The notes: generated by a model not told the origin, from the letters alone. A stretch of DNA of 64,000 nucleotides from Ptychodera flava (GCF_041260155.1 NC_091929.1:30431462-30495461); one strand, 5' to 3'; shown: positions 46,404-59,355, numbered from the stretch's first letter. Program-made: numbers and translations.

Positions 46404-48176
46404 ATTGAGTGCAAATTTGCAATGAAAGTTCATGAATGCGGGCACTGTCATAGGAAAACGTCCTCAACAAAACAGTGTTCTGGCTGTTCAGTCAAACGGT
46501 ACTGTGATAAGGAATGCCAGATGAAAGACTGGAAGAAGCACAAGATCGAATGTTTAGATGTACAAAACGATATTGTCCAATTGTCCCAACTTCCGGACGA
46601 TGCAATTCAGCGTGCAAGGATAGACTCTGCCCCAAAATACGTTGGCGTCTATTACTGGGGTAACTCCCCAGCAGTTGATCTTTTAAAACTAGAACAGAAC
46701 GAATGGTCCAGGGGTGGCGGCGATTACTCTGACAAATTGTCTCTTCTTCTTGCTGGTGTTGGTGACCTCAGAAACGTCATCAAGACTGTAGCCTGTCTTC
46801 CAAAAGAGTTTGAAGGTCAAGTTGAACTCACCTTAAACGACTGTGATGTTCACATACTGGCTAAGAACGTTTTGTTCTTGTATATGATGTTCACCGCAGA
46901 TGATGTCAACTACACGTCAGACACCTTGGTTCAATTATGGTATTCACTGTGTGTCACTGAGAAACACAATCAGAGTTTGGTAGACGCCCTCAAAGAATTA
47001 GTGAAGATTGACGGAAAGATGTTGGCCAAAAAGACATCAGATAAGCTAAACATTTCAGAAACTAATCTTAAAGAGTTGAAGACTGTCTGGGCCGCTTGGT
47101 TGACTTCATCAGAAAAGGGAGGCCCTGAGTCCCATATCCTCGATCAGTTCAAGACCTTGAACACGCTCTACCCGGGTTCCGAATCCGGATGGTCCAATTA
47201 TATAGATGGCGTTCCTGAGCGCCATCGCGAATCACTGCAAGAATGGTGGGAAACTGGTATGATGCTGTCGTCTGCCGACTTTAAAGTAAACCAGAGGGTT
47301 TGTCAAAATGTTACACTGTTGATCAAAAATCCCCTGCATGACAAATCGCTGATGATGCAATTATCAGATAGTTCACTGATAAGGTCAATGGCCCAGATGT
47401 TCAACCAGGAACCACTGATATTTACCATTGGCTCCGACATACTCCCATTTTGTGGTTGGGATTACCTAGAGGCTAGTTCTCACTGTGGTGCAAATTGCGT
47501 TGTACAAATGTACAGTACATACATATCTCATTTGATGAATATATTCAGATGTCACTTGAAGGCCGGTAATATATCTTTCAGAGTTCTTCTGGGTGGTTGC
47601 TTTCAGCTTCAAGACAAGTTTGAATTGAGCAAGTATGATCGTATCGCCACATCTAACCTGGCTGATTATTATGGTTTACCAGCTATCCTGGAGTTTTTCA
47701 AACCATTTCTTAACAGTTCAAACTGTAATGCTGTTATCCTCACAGAACTGATGAATTGGTTTAAATTTCTGAAGACTACAGACCCAAATCCAATCCCTTT
47801 AGACTCTTCTATGGGACCTTTGATTGCAAAGGACACAGGTGTTCCGTTGAGTGATTTTGGATTTTACATCTCGACGGCTGCGTACAAAGAGTATCATGAC
47901 ATGGTGACACCATTAATAAAGTATCTCAGAGCAGTATTCCTGATGCATCGTATCAGGAAGTCTGGAGAACGACCTCGACGGAAGGATATCCCGAAATTCA
48001 AGGACATCTTGGAGTATAATGGACTCAAGCTGCGTGATTTCAGGCTCGAGCTGAACCGAGTAATTCCACACAAATGGAAAATAAATAAACGACGGGTTAC
48101 CCAGCTAAATGGTTATGACAGAAATTTAGAGTGGACTTTCTCTAAGGTACAGCGTGACGATGATGAGAAGAAATGA
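46404..48176 (+). CDS. Copy 4: dual-MYND/DUF4470 protein, exon 2, intact
   Basis: 1773 nt, 590 codons plus TGA; with exon 1 it makes 631 aa. I-E-C at the start completes finger 1, and finger 2 is intact (CSGCSVKRYCDKECQMKDW). The DUF4470-type domain contains LLLAGVGDLRNV and LNDCDVHILAKNVLFLY. It differs from copy 3 by two extra codons at SRGGGDY and by a five-codon shorter linker (PLDSSMGPLIAKDTG), the latter shared with copy 1. The C-terminal RRVTQLNGYDRNLEWTF is conserved. A Penelope-like element begins 97 bp after the stop, so the transcript 3' end must differ from that of copy 3. Function is unknown beyond the domain inference. Confidence 0.93.
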   Translation: MECKFAMKVHECGHCHRKTSSTKQCSGCSVKRYCDKECQMKDWKKHKIECLDVQNDIVQLSQLPDDAIQRARIDSAPKYVGVYYWGNSPAVDLLKLEQNEWSRGGGDYSDKLSLLLAGVGDLRNVIKTVACLPKEFEGQVELTLNDCDVHILAKNVLFLYMMFTADDVNYTSDTLVQLWYSLCVTEKHNQSLVDALKELVKIDGKMLAKKTSDKLNISETNLKELKTVWAAWLTSSEKGGPESHILDQFKTLNTLYPGSESGWSNYIDGVPERHRESLQEWWETGMMLSSADFKVNQRVCQNVTLLIKNPLHDKSLMMQLSDSSLIRSMAQMFNQEPLIFTIGSDILPFCGWDYLEASSHCGANCVVQMYSTYISHLMNIFRCHLKAGNISFRVLLGGCFQLQDKFELSKYDRIATSNLADYYGLPAILEFFKPFLNSSNCNAVILTELMNWFKFLKTTDPNPIPLDSSMGPLIAKDTGVPLSDFGFYISTAAYKEYHDMVTPLIKYLRAVFLMHRIRKSGERPRRKDIPKFKDILEYNGLKLRDFRLELNRVIPHKWKINKRRVTQLNGYDRNLEWTFSKVQRDDDEKK

Positions 48177-48258
48177 ATATCTTCAATGCAAACTCCGAAA
48201 ATCCTAGACTAAGACAAGTATTTGATGATATGTTTGATTGGTGACACCCATTTATTAC

Positions 48259-48273
48259 CTATTTATCCATTAC
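48259..48273. repeat. Target-site duplication, left (second Penelope copy)
   Basis: ctatttatccattac recurs at 50372-50386 with one change (ctatatatccattac). Confidence 0.83.
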
Positions 48274-50371
48274 CAACATTGTTGAGGGTAGCACACTGTT
48301 GATCAACTGTTTTACTATAACATTAGCTTTCAGAGACAACAGTCTCGTTCATGAGAGTTTGAGCAAATGTGTGAAAATACTATTGGGTGATGACAATGGT
48401 AGGAACAACTTGGGCAAAACACAGCCAACATAGTTATTTGTAATGTGTTAAAAATCCGTAATCTCGATTGGGTCCTTCTTTGACACAGTCGAAATATTGT
48501 ATGATTTTGAGTTCTTCAGTCTCTCTTCGGATGGTGCTTTTACTATGCGTCTTTCACAGCACGGCCACACGGAAATCATTGATAGAATGTTCAGCTAGGT
48601 TAAAGTGTTCGGCAACAGGTCTATATGTATTGCTGCTCTGTATATCGAACTTGTGATTGTTGATGCGTTTCCACAGTGGCTGTCCCGTTTGGCCAATGTA
48701 TACAGCGGATGGACATTTTATACAGGTGATAGCATAGGTGACGTTACTGGAGACAAGGTCATATGATCCTTTGATGTTGAAATTCTTCTGATTGGGTCTG
48801 ACTACAGTGGTGGCGGTATTGATGAGAGGGCACAGTTTGCATCTTACTTTGTTACAGGGTTTTGTTCCATGGGATTGGATGGTCGTATGAAGTTTACTGG
48901 TGACAATGCGTTGTTTGAGGTTCTGAGGCTGCCTATAAGCTATGATCGGTTTTTTCCGCGAAGACTTCTCGGAGTAGTGTGTCCTCTCGTATGATTGGGT
49001 GGAGTTCATTGACTGTTTTGTTCAGTTTCTTCAGTTGTGTACTACAAGTTACAACCAGTGGGATTCTGTGTAAGTCTTTCTTCTGCCTGCATTGGAGGAG
49101 GTCATTGCGATCGATATTGCTGACCCTGTTGATCTGTTCATCAACTGCAGTAGGATTGTAGTTTAGGGCGACAAATGTTTGGCGAAGCTGACCAAGTTGT
49201 TCGTTACGGTCGCGATCCTCAAAGCAGATTCTGCAGTAACGTATTGCCTGGCTATATACAATTGAACGGAAGACATGTCTGGGATAAGAGCTTACTGGTC
49301 GAAGATAGCTGTGAGTGTCTGTGGGTTTGCTATAAACACTTGTTATTAGCCGGCCAACACAAACTGTTATAGTAGTATCAAGGCAGTTTACCAGAATTTC
49401 GGAGTAACACATGGTGAAGTTGATGGAATGATGGAACGAATTGAAATCACTGTAAAATTTTTTCAACGAATCCAGGCCATGGGTCCAAATAAAAAAAACG
49501 TCATCAATATAAGGGATGTACAGACGTGGTTTGAGGGGGTAGGTTCTGAGGAATTTTTCTTCTAAGGTTGCCATCAATATATTCGCGTATTGTGGTGCCA
49601 TTCGTGTGCCAATCGCTGTACCGTTTGTCTGCATACAAATTCAGCTAGTTTATAGGTGTAGGTGGCCTTTTCTCCATCAGATATTATATCTCTGATAGCT
49701 TGAAGTCCATCAGCGTGTGGAATATTTGTATATAGCGACTCAACATCGAGGGTAACCAGTATTGTATCGTTAGGTAAACTGTCAAATATCGTGTAATTTG
49801 CGTAGGAGATCGGTGGTATCTTGAATGTAGCTAGGTGTAGTGATGGCATATGGTCTCAAAATGGTGTCAATATGGCCGGAAATCCCCTCCAATGCCCGAT
49901 ATAATAGGGCGTCCTGGATTTCCCGATTTGTGTATCTTCGGTAGGAGGTAGAAAGTTCCTGGGCGAGGATCTTGAGGTATTAGATTGACATTGTCTTCCC
50001 GGATGTCATCAGGAAATGTTCGGATACGAGATTTCAACTCACTTTTGTACTGCATGGTCGGGTCACTCTGTAGTTTGGTGTAGAACTTTGCATTAGACAG
50101 TTGCCTTTCTGCTTCACGTAAGTAATCAGACTTGTTCATAATGACTGTGGCACCACCCTTGTCTGCTTGTTTAATGACAATGTTCTGGTTCGTTCTGAGA
50201 GAATTCACAGCATTACGCTCTACATGGCTTATATTGTAATGGGGTTTACATTGTGTATTAATTATTTCAGAACGGACTCGGTTTCTGAAACAGTTGATGT
50301 AAAGGTCAAGCTTAGAGTTGCGACCTTCTGGTGGTGTCCAAATTGAGTCTTGAGATTTACATGATGGGTTT
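48274..50371 (-). mobile_element. Penelope-like retroelement (RT plus GIY-YIG), degenerate
   Basis: Better preserved than the 5.1-kb copy. In minus-strand order it has QADKGGATVI, YLLPKIHKSGNPGRPI, DVESLYTNIPH, TRMAPQYANI, the catalytic PYIDD (about 49500-49514), a CKLCPLI knuckle, and the GIY-YIG core VYIGQTGQPLWKR (about 48675-48712). The product is spread over at least four frames and there are frameshifts, so it is inactive. The 5' region begins inside the RT N-terminal domain (WTPPEGRNSKLDLY near 50340), so it is truncated. It is flanked by 15-bp duplications and inserted in reverse to the gene array. Confidence 0.92.
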
Positions 50372-50386
50372 CTATATATCCATTAC

Positions 50387-51244
50387 TTTAGTGTACTGAA
50401 CAGCCTCAGTGATTGAAATGGTGGCGTAAATTTTCCACATTACTGTAAGAATACGTGTGGAACATATGCACGTTGAAGCCCTGTCTAAAGTCATTAAAAT
50501 TTAAGGACTAAAGGAGGTAATAGTGATGGCATTGACCACAAACAACCAGGCAGACTATTGTATTCATTGGCTGACCGTGAAGTAAGCTTCATGCTTCTTC
50601 AAACTATAGACAGTAGACCTAGAGGGGACCTCTACTGTCTAGAGTTAAATTTGTCTTTAAAGCAAAGACTAAATTTTAAGCATTTAGAAAGAGCCATTGG
50701 GAAGGTGCCTTAAAGAGATTGCATGAACTTCGCCTCAAAGTATTACTGATAATAGAAGATTTACTAATCACTTTCAAGCTACTGTCGAGGGACGCGTCTA
50801 TTTCATGTTTGACGATGGTACTTGTTGAACTGTGTTGTAGTGCATTATATAAGAAATTGGACTGGTCAAACAGTAAGTTCTCATGTAAGAAGAATAGTCA
50901 CCACTCCTTAAGCTGTACCTTGTGTGGATTTTAAGTATCTTGTTCTGACTGTAAATTAAGATCTTTTTCTTGTTTCGCTCCCAAAATAATGTCAAGGATG
51001 AAGAAAATGCACTTGTTTTATAGAAAAAATGTAAATATTATCAAAGGCACGGTGATTGTTTCTTCAAATAATTTTGTAAAACTATGTGGCTTGCTCTTTT
51101 ATCAATCGTAAAATTCAAAATAGCTATTGCAGTTGATTCCATTGGCATACAACAAGGGTATTTGCATTGTTGTGCCGATTATCTTAGGAGATTGTTTGCA
51201 TATATGTGCGTTTAAGGTCATGATTTGTGTTATATTCGTTGCTT
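50387..51244. other. Unit spacer downstream of copy 4, no gene seen
   Basis: Near-identical to 7268-8109, as part of the recent segmental duplication. Confidence 0.6.
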
Positions 51245-52180
51245 TGGTACCTGAAAGGTACATTTTGTTATTGAAAATTTAAATTAACAAAAGAGTTTCA
51301 TTATATTAAAATTACGAATGTAAATGTCATTAAATATGCAAATTAGTAATCACCTGATATGAAAATGGCAGATGACTTTCATTAGTATTATATATGATGG
51401 TATCTTCAACGTACATGGCATGTTTCATCAACTCTTGTCAAGTCTATCCAAAGATATATTCATAATTAGGAAATTCGTTAAATGTGCTAATAAGTTATTA
51501 ACTGATTTAAAAATGCTAAACGACTTTCATTCAAATTATATTCAGTCAATGCAGATATATAGCTAATTAGGAAAGTTCTTTAACATGCAAAAAAGCAAAT
51601 AAGCTGATACAAATTGACTTTCATTACTCGTATATTATTATATATATAATAGCATTTGAATGTACTTGGTAAGTTTCATCAACTTTGGTCAAGGTTGTTA
51701 GGATATATATATCCCTAATAAGGAAAGTTGGTTTTATGTGCAAAGTAGTAAGCAGCTCATGTAAAACAATGTGACTTTCATAACATAAGTCAACATTGGT
51801 CAAGTAAATCCAGATATATAACCCGCATAATTAATGTTTGTTAAATATGCAAATGGGGTTTGCTATGTCCTCAAAACCTTAACATGACATTGGAATCTGT
51901 CATATGGTTCCTTGACTAATATCTGTAAAGAAGAGTCATCAGATATGATCCCGTCATTCTGGGAATATATGATTTATGAACAAATAATTGTTCAAATTAG
52001 TATTAATTATGCAAGCCACATCCACTTAAAAGCTAATCACTTTTTACCATTCCTAAAAAATATATGTACCAGATTTGAATCCTAGCTGATAAGCCGTTCT
52101 TGAGATATCGCGCCATCAGACATGCAGGCAGACAGTCATAGAAACACAACATTAGCTCACGTTTGTGAACATGTGAGTTC
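51245..52180 (+). repeat. 95-150-bp repeat block with CAGACAG tail and hairpin
   Basis: Near-identical to 8110-9035, including the TTAGCTCAC...GTGAG hairpin at about 52151-52177. An extra ATTATATATATAATAG stretch is present near 51636. Confidence 0.6.
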
Positions 52181-54482
52181 AAAATGCTGATCGCTTTATT
52201 TTGTAGCCGGTTTTCATTTTCACGAACCTCCACTTTGTCATTTACATTATTCAACAAAGACCCGATATATCATTGCCACATTAACCAAGAGAAGGTGACG
52301 ATAGCGCTTTTTGTAACACCTTTCAAATCCCCTTCCTTGACCAATAGTGTAACACCTTCCGCATCCCCTCCCCGATGATTTTGGATGTTTAAAGTTGACC
52401 TTTAGTACTCAACTTGACCCATAATAAGCAGATATCGCTTCGTGTGATTCACTAAGCCTGTTTACACTCTTAATTTGAAGTAACCATTTGTCTTGTGTTG
52501 AGTGATGTATTGTTTTACATATGCTAATGTCATTAGAAATGACGAGGTTGACTCAGACTTCAAGTTGAAAGATCACTTGACAATTTTTGACAATATTTCC
52601 TGTCCTTTAATATTTTCTGACCTATTTGTATTTAATTAAAGCTGTATGCTAAGTCATCTATACATTATAATATGTAGATTTGAAAAAATATTAAAGATGT
52701 GCAATTTCTAGTCAGAGCGTTGAGGAGTAAAATAAAGCATAGTAGGGCAGAGTTGAAGATTTAGAAGTTGTGTCTTGACCGTACCATTGTTGTTTTGAAT
52801 TAAAGATCTAAAGTGGTGATCACAACCGAAAACATATGTGTCGCCTCACAGACACGGAGAAAAAGCATTACGGTCCCAGACCGGTACCTCAACCCAGATG
52901 CTGTAAAAGGAAGAGATATAACAGTGTATTGAACACATGGTGGAGAAGCCAGGTATCCAGACGACCTCAATAAAAGGTACTGTCAAACCATGGCAATAAC
53001 GACCAGCATGGAAGACTCAAATATGAATTTTTCCAGAGAACGGGAACTTGTTTTCTTCAAGTTGGAGAGTATTAAATATTGGAATTTACAACTCTTGCGA
53101 AATAAACTGCACTCTATGCGGTTACACAGATGCACATATGCTGATTTCATATTATGAGGAAAATTGAACCGAAGATGTTCGAAAATTTGCGGTTGATAAA
53201 AAGTTAACTTTACGAAGTGTTAAGAACATGTTAATGAATGAAGCTAGCAAAAGTTATTTGAAGGTAGGTTTACTTTGACATTTTGAAGTTATGTTAATGA
53301 TCCCAGAACATCATTGGCAGTTCGTTTCAAGGATAAGTGGGTTGTTGCAGTAATTTATACCTGTATATTTTAGTGGGATGACTGTTTGAGCATAAAAATG
53401 TATCCATACAAAAGGATCCTCAGAACCAAAAATGTGAAAGAAATCACTTTTTAGAAACGTGACTAAATTTTACCATATTGATCAAAAAATAGGTCAACTT
53501 GGCAATGTTGTCGTAAGTAGGGTCAATAACATTGCTGTTTTCTGTAATAAGCATAACTTTTTACATAGAATAGCATTTGCAGAGCTGAAAATGTGAACAA
53601 ATGAAATTTTACTAAAACTTACAAATCTGTTTCGATTGGGGTCAATAAGACTACATTGTTCCAAATCAGCACCGCTCTTTACACTGAACAAGCTTCTCAA
53701 ACTTTCAACTAAAATTCTGATTGAGTCATCGATCCATCTCTTGCAATACTAGCACCTTATAGCTTACCACTTCGCTTATTGAACAAATTGATTGTATAAC
53801 GGCGCCCTCTGTCGTCTGATAGATATGACATCGAGCGATAACATTCGCGGACAGTTTCTCCATTGGTATATGAGCAAGAAATGATTAAACTTCCAAGATG
53901 CAGCCAAGTAACAACAGTGAAAATATACTTCACGCTACGCATTTGCAAATGAGAGCAAGCACAGCACGCACACTATCCTGGAACTAACACTCCGCCAAGG
54001 CAATTGCATTATAGTATAACTTTCTCAAGCGGTGCAATCTTGGCTACCTTCTGGGTCTATCACCCATCCACTGGGTAGTGAATTAGGCGTTGTTTTCAAG
54101 AGTTGAAATTCGTGTGAGTGATTCAAAAGGTAGCGTAGCTTGCACTCCTTGAGAATCGTATCCTTCAAAGTGTTTGTCCGAGCAGACTGTTAATTCGGGC
54201 AGAATGTACATGCTGTTCTGGCTATCATTTTAAATTTGATGTTTTATTTATTGCTTTATTTCAAACAAACATACATCGTTATTTTCAGCTAATTTGTTAT
54301 TCACTCCACCTATATATGTAATCGCTAACAAACAAACAACGAGAAAAATTCGGAAACTGAGTAGCTGTGGTACAGCAACCAGAATATTTCATTCGCCGGG
54401 GCAGTTTAGACTTGCCCTGGGGGAAAGAGTACCTTATAAGGCCCTATGCCAAAATTTTTTAGGTACGATATATAACACTTTT
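52181..54482. other. Unit spacer, no gene seen
   Basis: Counterpart of 9036-11399 with small indels. The minus-strand frame seen at 9565-9867 is broken here, which argues against coding. Confidence 0.58.
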
Positions 54483-54498
54483 AAGTATGCTAACCCTA

Positions 54499-55218
54499 GG
54501 GTGCCAGCCTGCATCATCAGAGATTGTATATTCTAAACAAAATTATGCAAACAATGTAGAATGGAAAAAATCATGGTTATTAATTTATTCAACAACAAAA
54601 GAGACAAAACTGAGAATTTTTTCCAATTTAAAGTTATGCACCACATTTTAGCTACAAACTTGTTTCTATATAAAAATAAGATTAAGGATACCCCACTCTG
54701 TTCGTACTGTAATTCAGAAGAAAATATAGAACACTTGTTTTGGAATTGTCAAGAAGCTAGCAACTTTTGGGCCTCTTTCCAGTTATTCTTTCACAAAAAG
54801 ACAAATCATGCTTTAGATTTGACATGTAAAGATGTTGTTTTTGGAGTACTACCACATAAAAGGAACGAACTTTTAAACCACTTGTTGTTAATAGCAAAAT
54901 ATTATTTGTATTCCAATCGTTTTTTGTGCAAAACGCCATCCTTTTCAATCTTCCTAGTAAAAGTAAGACATGTCCTTTTCACAGAAAGAAGTATTGCTAA
55001 AAAGACTGGAAAGATGGAAAGCTTTAGGTTGAAATGGCAAATCCTTTTACCCTTTTTTGAAGTGACTCTTTAAATTCCTTGGTATTTTTTTTTGTAAAGA
55101 CAGTGCCATTTTGTTGTTTTTTTGTTTTTCCTTCCTTTTGCCTCCTGTTTTTGTAGTCTCTCTGTTTTGTACGTTGTTCTTGTGTCTTGTTTATTTGCAA
55201 TAAAAAAATATGGAAAAA
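54499..55218 (+). mobile_element. 5'-truncated L1/Tx1-like LINE 3' end (second copy)
   Basis: Same insertion as 11416-12133. The duplications are at 54483-54498 and 55219-55234. This copy keeps a longer frame (54561-55073) with the complete knuckle CSYCNSEENIEHLFWNC and EASNFWASF, so the break after IEHFF in the other copy arose later. The T-rich tail, AATAAA at 55199 and A-rich end are present. Confidence 0.87.
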
Positions 55219-55234
55219 AAGTATGCTAACACTA

Positions 55235-57662
55235 AAACTAACCCTACCCCTAATTCAAAATCCCTCCACAAGTTGTTTTTGAAGTGCTTCTTCCGAGGAA
55301 AGTCTGTGATTAAAGTGATTTCCAGGTATGAGGGGCCAATAAAGGAACTCTTGCCGCCCCAAGTTTACGGGCATAAAAATCACAACACAATAAATTGAAT
55401 CAATAGACTCTGCTTTGATCGTTGTGTGAAGGCACTAGGCCAGCCAGTAACTGCTGTTGACTTGGAGAAAAGCCAAGCGATTGGGCCCAGTCCGCAGGGA
55501 AGTCACAATAGACAAACAAACAAACAAAGGAATAAAGAAAGAAAGAAACACTATCTATAGACAAATATATAGACACACGAACAAATACATAAATAAATAC
55601 AAGAGAAATAATGAAATTGAAGAATAATTGAGATAATTGACTGTACAACACTGAACAACGTATAAATCATAGACCCTAGAGCGAGAATAAACAAGGTATT
55701 GTTCTTGACAGAGCGATTCGCCCACTGAGATGACCGTCTGAGCATGCGTATCGAGTTTAACATTTATGGCCAGGAGCGGAGCACAAGCAAGTGACCTCTA
55801 TGACGATAACGTCATTATTCTGTAGTCATAGGTATGTCTAAACTATTGTTCTGAAACCTCCCACCCTCCCACTAATTGTTATTCTAATGTCTATGACTTT
55901 GAGAGAAAGTTGGCCTTTTACTTGTGATAGATTGATGTGTAACTGTAACATTACACGCGCCTGTATGCAACATGCAGTGTTTGCATTAGCAACTGGCAGC
56001 TGGTAAAGTTAGACGGCAATAACAACATTGTCGTCCTTGTGATTTTGGGTAAGAATTACATAGCACAGACATCGATAACGACTTCGTAAAAACTCCAAGC
56101 ACCTTTTGAAGTTAAGTTACAGTGGTCAAATTTAAGCAAATATCAGTTTTAAAACTACTTTCCTTTTAATTTCCTGGAAACGACAAGGTTTCTGGTGACC
56201 TAAACAATCGCCTGTTATCGAGGCACAACAATCACCAGTACGAGCTATTTCATTATGTTGACTTTTTTCAATGGGGTCGTAAGGGTAGAATGTACCCCGG
56301 GACAAATATTTGGGACGCTCAAAGTTTTACAATTCTTTTCTGATCTTAGCACTTATGGCGGCTCATTTTAAAACTCCAGGAGTAGTAAACAGTTTCACGA
56401 TCTCAGTTTTTTTCTAAAATCGATATTTTTTCTCGGAGAGTTAACATGGCAGATTATGGCCATTTTGAATTTCAAATGGCTGTAAATGTTAGGCACTTTG
56501 TTTTTCTTGTAGCAAACTTTGCACGGGGACCCTGGCTTTCATTCGTGATTTGGTTAAGGAATGGGTGAAAGTTTCATTTAGGAAAGTAGGGCAAAAGTCT
56601 AAGTCTTTCACTTGCGAGGCGAATTGCATTACCGTGATAGGCTCTGTCATTACTTTCTGTTATTAAGTCTTCGTTTCTGACGTACAATTATCCTTATCGT
56701 CCTGGACCCAATCGCTTCAGATAATTCCAACAAGTATCATCAGCGTCAATGAAGCTTAGTCACTAAATGACAATCGTTTTTATTAAAAGTGTAACCTGTC
56801 AATTCCTGGTACTAGCATAAAAAATATTTGTGTCTTGAAGATTAACAATTTCTACGTTAAAAATACCACAACAGTGTTGAATAAATGTCAACTTACATCG
56901 TGCAAAGCTGTCTACCTGCAAAAATAAACTTATATATGTACGAGGTCTAGTTTGAAAATTGCTTTCATTTTGCATTCCTGGAATCCCCACGACGTCGACG
57001 CGGCGTGGCGCACAACACTCGGTCTTATTGTTTTTGTTCCTGGCCTTAAAGGGAGGGTGTCGTCGGAACTGCACGTGTGCGACGTCGACTTTCTTGTTTA
57101 CAAACAATGTATTTCAGGTATGATATCTACATGCATCAATTCAACATAGCTGCAACATTTAAATTTTACGATATTCATTGTTAACAAACATGTTTTAACT
57201 TTCATCAGTCGCCAACGTACCCTAGATACAGTGTTTACATCGGTCGTAGGGGTCCCTGGCAACCTTTGAGTAGACACCCTCCCTTTAACTTTACATCGGT
57301 AGTTGTTATTGTGAGCTATCCAGAACAATAACAAACAAAAAGGGTACATCATTTCATCAACTTGTGAGAGATGCTAGATAAGCTAACTCTAATTTGAAGT
57401 TCCTTGCCACGGCTTCCCCATCGTTATGTGAAGGATGATTATGAGTCGACGCTGTAGAGACCAGTTTACAAGCATGCATTCAACAGAACCACAGTTTCTC
57501 GATGACGAAATCAACCCTTTTGCACGTTTCCGATTTTTATAAGTTTTACCTCCATGTAACAGTCTCTTATACATTCGCTGTCTGTTCTCACAAATCGGAT
57601 GCTCAGCTTTTCGGACTGAGATAATGAACTCACTTTGCCAAACGATGTAAATTAGTGTACTG
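55235..57662. other. Unit spacer, no gene seen
   Basis: Counterpart of 12150-14601, same landmark order. No conserved protein. Confidence 0.58.
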
Positions 57663-57697
57663 TGACGTCATGGCGTAGCAGATTCTGGTATGCAAAT
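57663..57697 (+). promoter_or_regulatory. CRE palindrome and octamer pair upstream of copy 5
   Basis: TGACGTCA at 57663-57670 and a perfect ATGCAAAT at 57690-57697, about 740 bp before the exon 1 ATG. Confidence 0.42.
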
Positions 57698-57904
57698 GAT
57701 TTGTTCCGAGCTTATCTTTATAACAAAATATTATCCAGTTCATAGACTTAAACACGGAAATCGCACAGTCTGAAATAGAGGCCCATGTATGGCGATAGGA
57801 GTTCAGACGAGAGCTGACCTACAGATGTAATTTGCATATAATGCACCTTCAGGTGTTTTTGTTACATTTATTCCTTGTTATTACTATTGAAAAGATGCTC
57901 TGTT

Positions 57905-58308
57905 GGTGTGACTCAGTATGTGCAATATTTAGTGTGTAGTATAGCACAGAATGTGTAATGTGACAGTGCAATGTGTGGTGTGTAGTGTGCGAAGGAGGAG
58001 CAATTGAAACAGAAGTTGCAATGTGCAGTGTGAAACAGAAGGTACAACGTAACACAAGGTGCAATGTGTGGTGTGACACACAATATGCAATGTGTGATGT
58101 GACACAGGGGAAATGTGACACACGATGCAGAGTGTAGTGTGATACAGGTGCAATGTGTAGTGTTTAGTGTGACACGGAGATGCAATGAAACAGTGCAATA
58201 AGTAGTGTAGTGAGATACAGAAGAGTCAATGTAACATAATGTGCAATGTGTAGTGTGACACAGAAGCTGGTGCAATGTGACGCACAAAGCGCAATGTGTC
58301 TGCGTGTT
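57905..58308. repeat. Minisatellite before copy 5 exon 1
   Basis: Same word family and nearly the same arrangement as 14850-15250, consistent with the recent duplication. Confidence 0.88.
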
Positions 58309-58427
58309 TTCACTAGTATCATTGGGATCTAACTAAGTGAAAATCAATGAATCTAGAATGATTTGCATATAAAAATAGTATCTTATCAGTGAGTTCTCAT
58401 GATATTTTTTTATTTCTTCAGTTTGAC

Positions 58428-58551
58428 ATGGATTCTCTTATTGGGGCGTGTTGGCGTTGTGGCCGTGCAGGGACTGTCAAGTGTCCGCAGTGTGATTTTG
58501 GGTCTGTACTGTCGTAGAAAGTGTATGAAAGAAGACAAGTTTAGACATGAG
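58428..58551 (+). pseudogene. Copy 5: exon 1 with one extra base
   Basis: 124 nt instead of 123. Where copy 2 reads GGGCTG and copies 3 and 4 read GGTCTG, this copy reads GGGTCTG, so D-F-G is followed by S-V-L-S and a TAG at 58515-58517 (codon 30). Ligands C28, C32 and H40 are lost from the frame. ATG, upstream acceptor (58420-58421) and donor (GAG|GTCAGT at 58552) are otherwise normal. The extra base looks like the two alternative versions merged, so a consensus error is as likely as a true lesion. Confidence 0.85.
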
Positions 58552-59355
58552 GTCAGTATCATAGTAGTCTAAAATTCTCTTAAATTGTAAAACCTTCGGT
58601 CAACTCTTAAATTGTAAATCCTTCGGTCAAAACGAAGGCCGTTTGTTTGATGTGCGAAGGCCACTCATCTCTGGCTTCAATCCTTACCATGGCGATTGAT
58701 TATATAATATGTATGTCTTATTTGTAAGATTACATTAAAATAAAATGTAATGCATTTTAAATCTATGCCCAGCAAAAGTAAAAGTAGGTTGGTCAATCAA
58801 CATGGATTATTAGTGCTGAGATTGAGCACAACACTTTTATGGCGAGGGGAACGACGATAACAACTTTGGGGTTGATGGAATAAATAGAAGCTGCTGCACA
58901 AAGAGAGTCATGAAAGGCAGTTGCTCTTGCTTTTGAAAAAATGAACGGGACAGAAAGTTTAAAAAAGTGAGGAATTCTGAAAAGAAATAAGCTCTACAAA
59001 CTCCTCAGATATGCCACACATTTAAACCACATATTGCATATATCCTAAGTTTCGACCACTCTTACAAGGTATAATGTTCCGTCCTTAGCCTTTCTTTGTC
59101 AAGTGGCGTGGTAGCCACCACTACTCTACTGATTTATTGGAAGTCAAAACTATTTGTTGTAAAACTCTTAGGAAATTACAGCATTTGTTAGAGATTAAGT
59201 CTGTTCGGTATTGAAAGATAAAGAAGACGGGGTGGTGCACAAGACATGCCACGCCATGGCATCAACTTTTAGGTTCGTCAGAGATTCTTGAGAAGCTCTT
59301 TGAGTTTTAAGTAGGCTACTGGTTATACGCAGTCACATTGTCTTGTCTATTTCAG
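58552..59355 (+). other. Copy 5 intron 1 (804 bp)
   Basis: GT-AG, phase 0, nearly identical to the copy 2 intron and free of insertions. The AGAGATTAAGTCTG site at about 59190 is empty. Confidence 0.84.
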
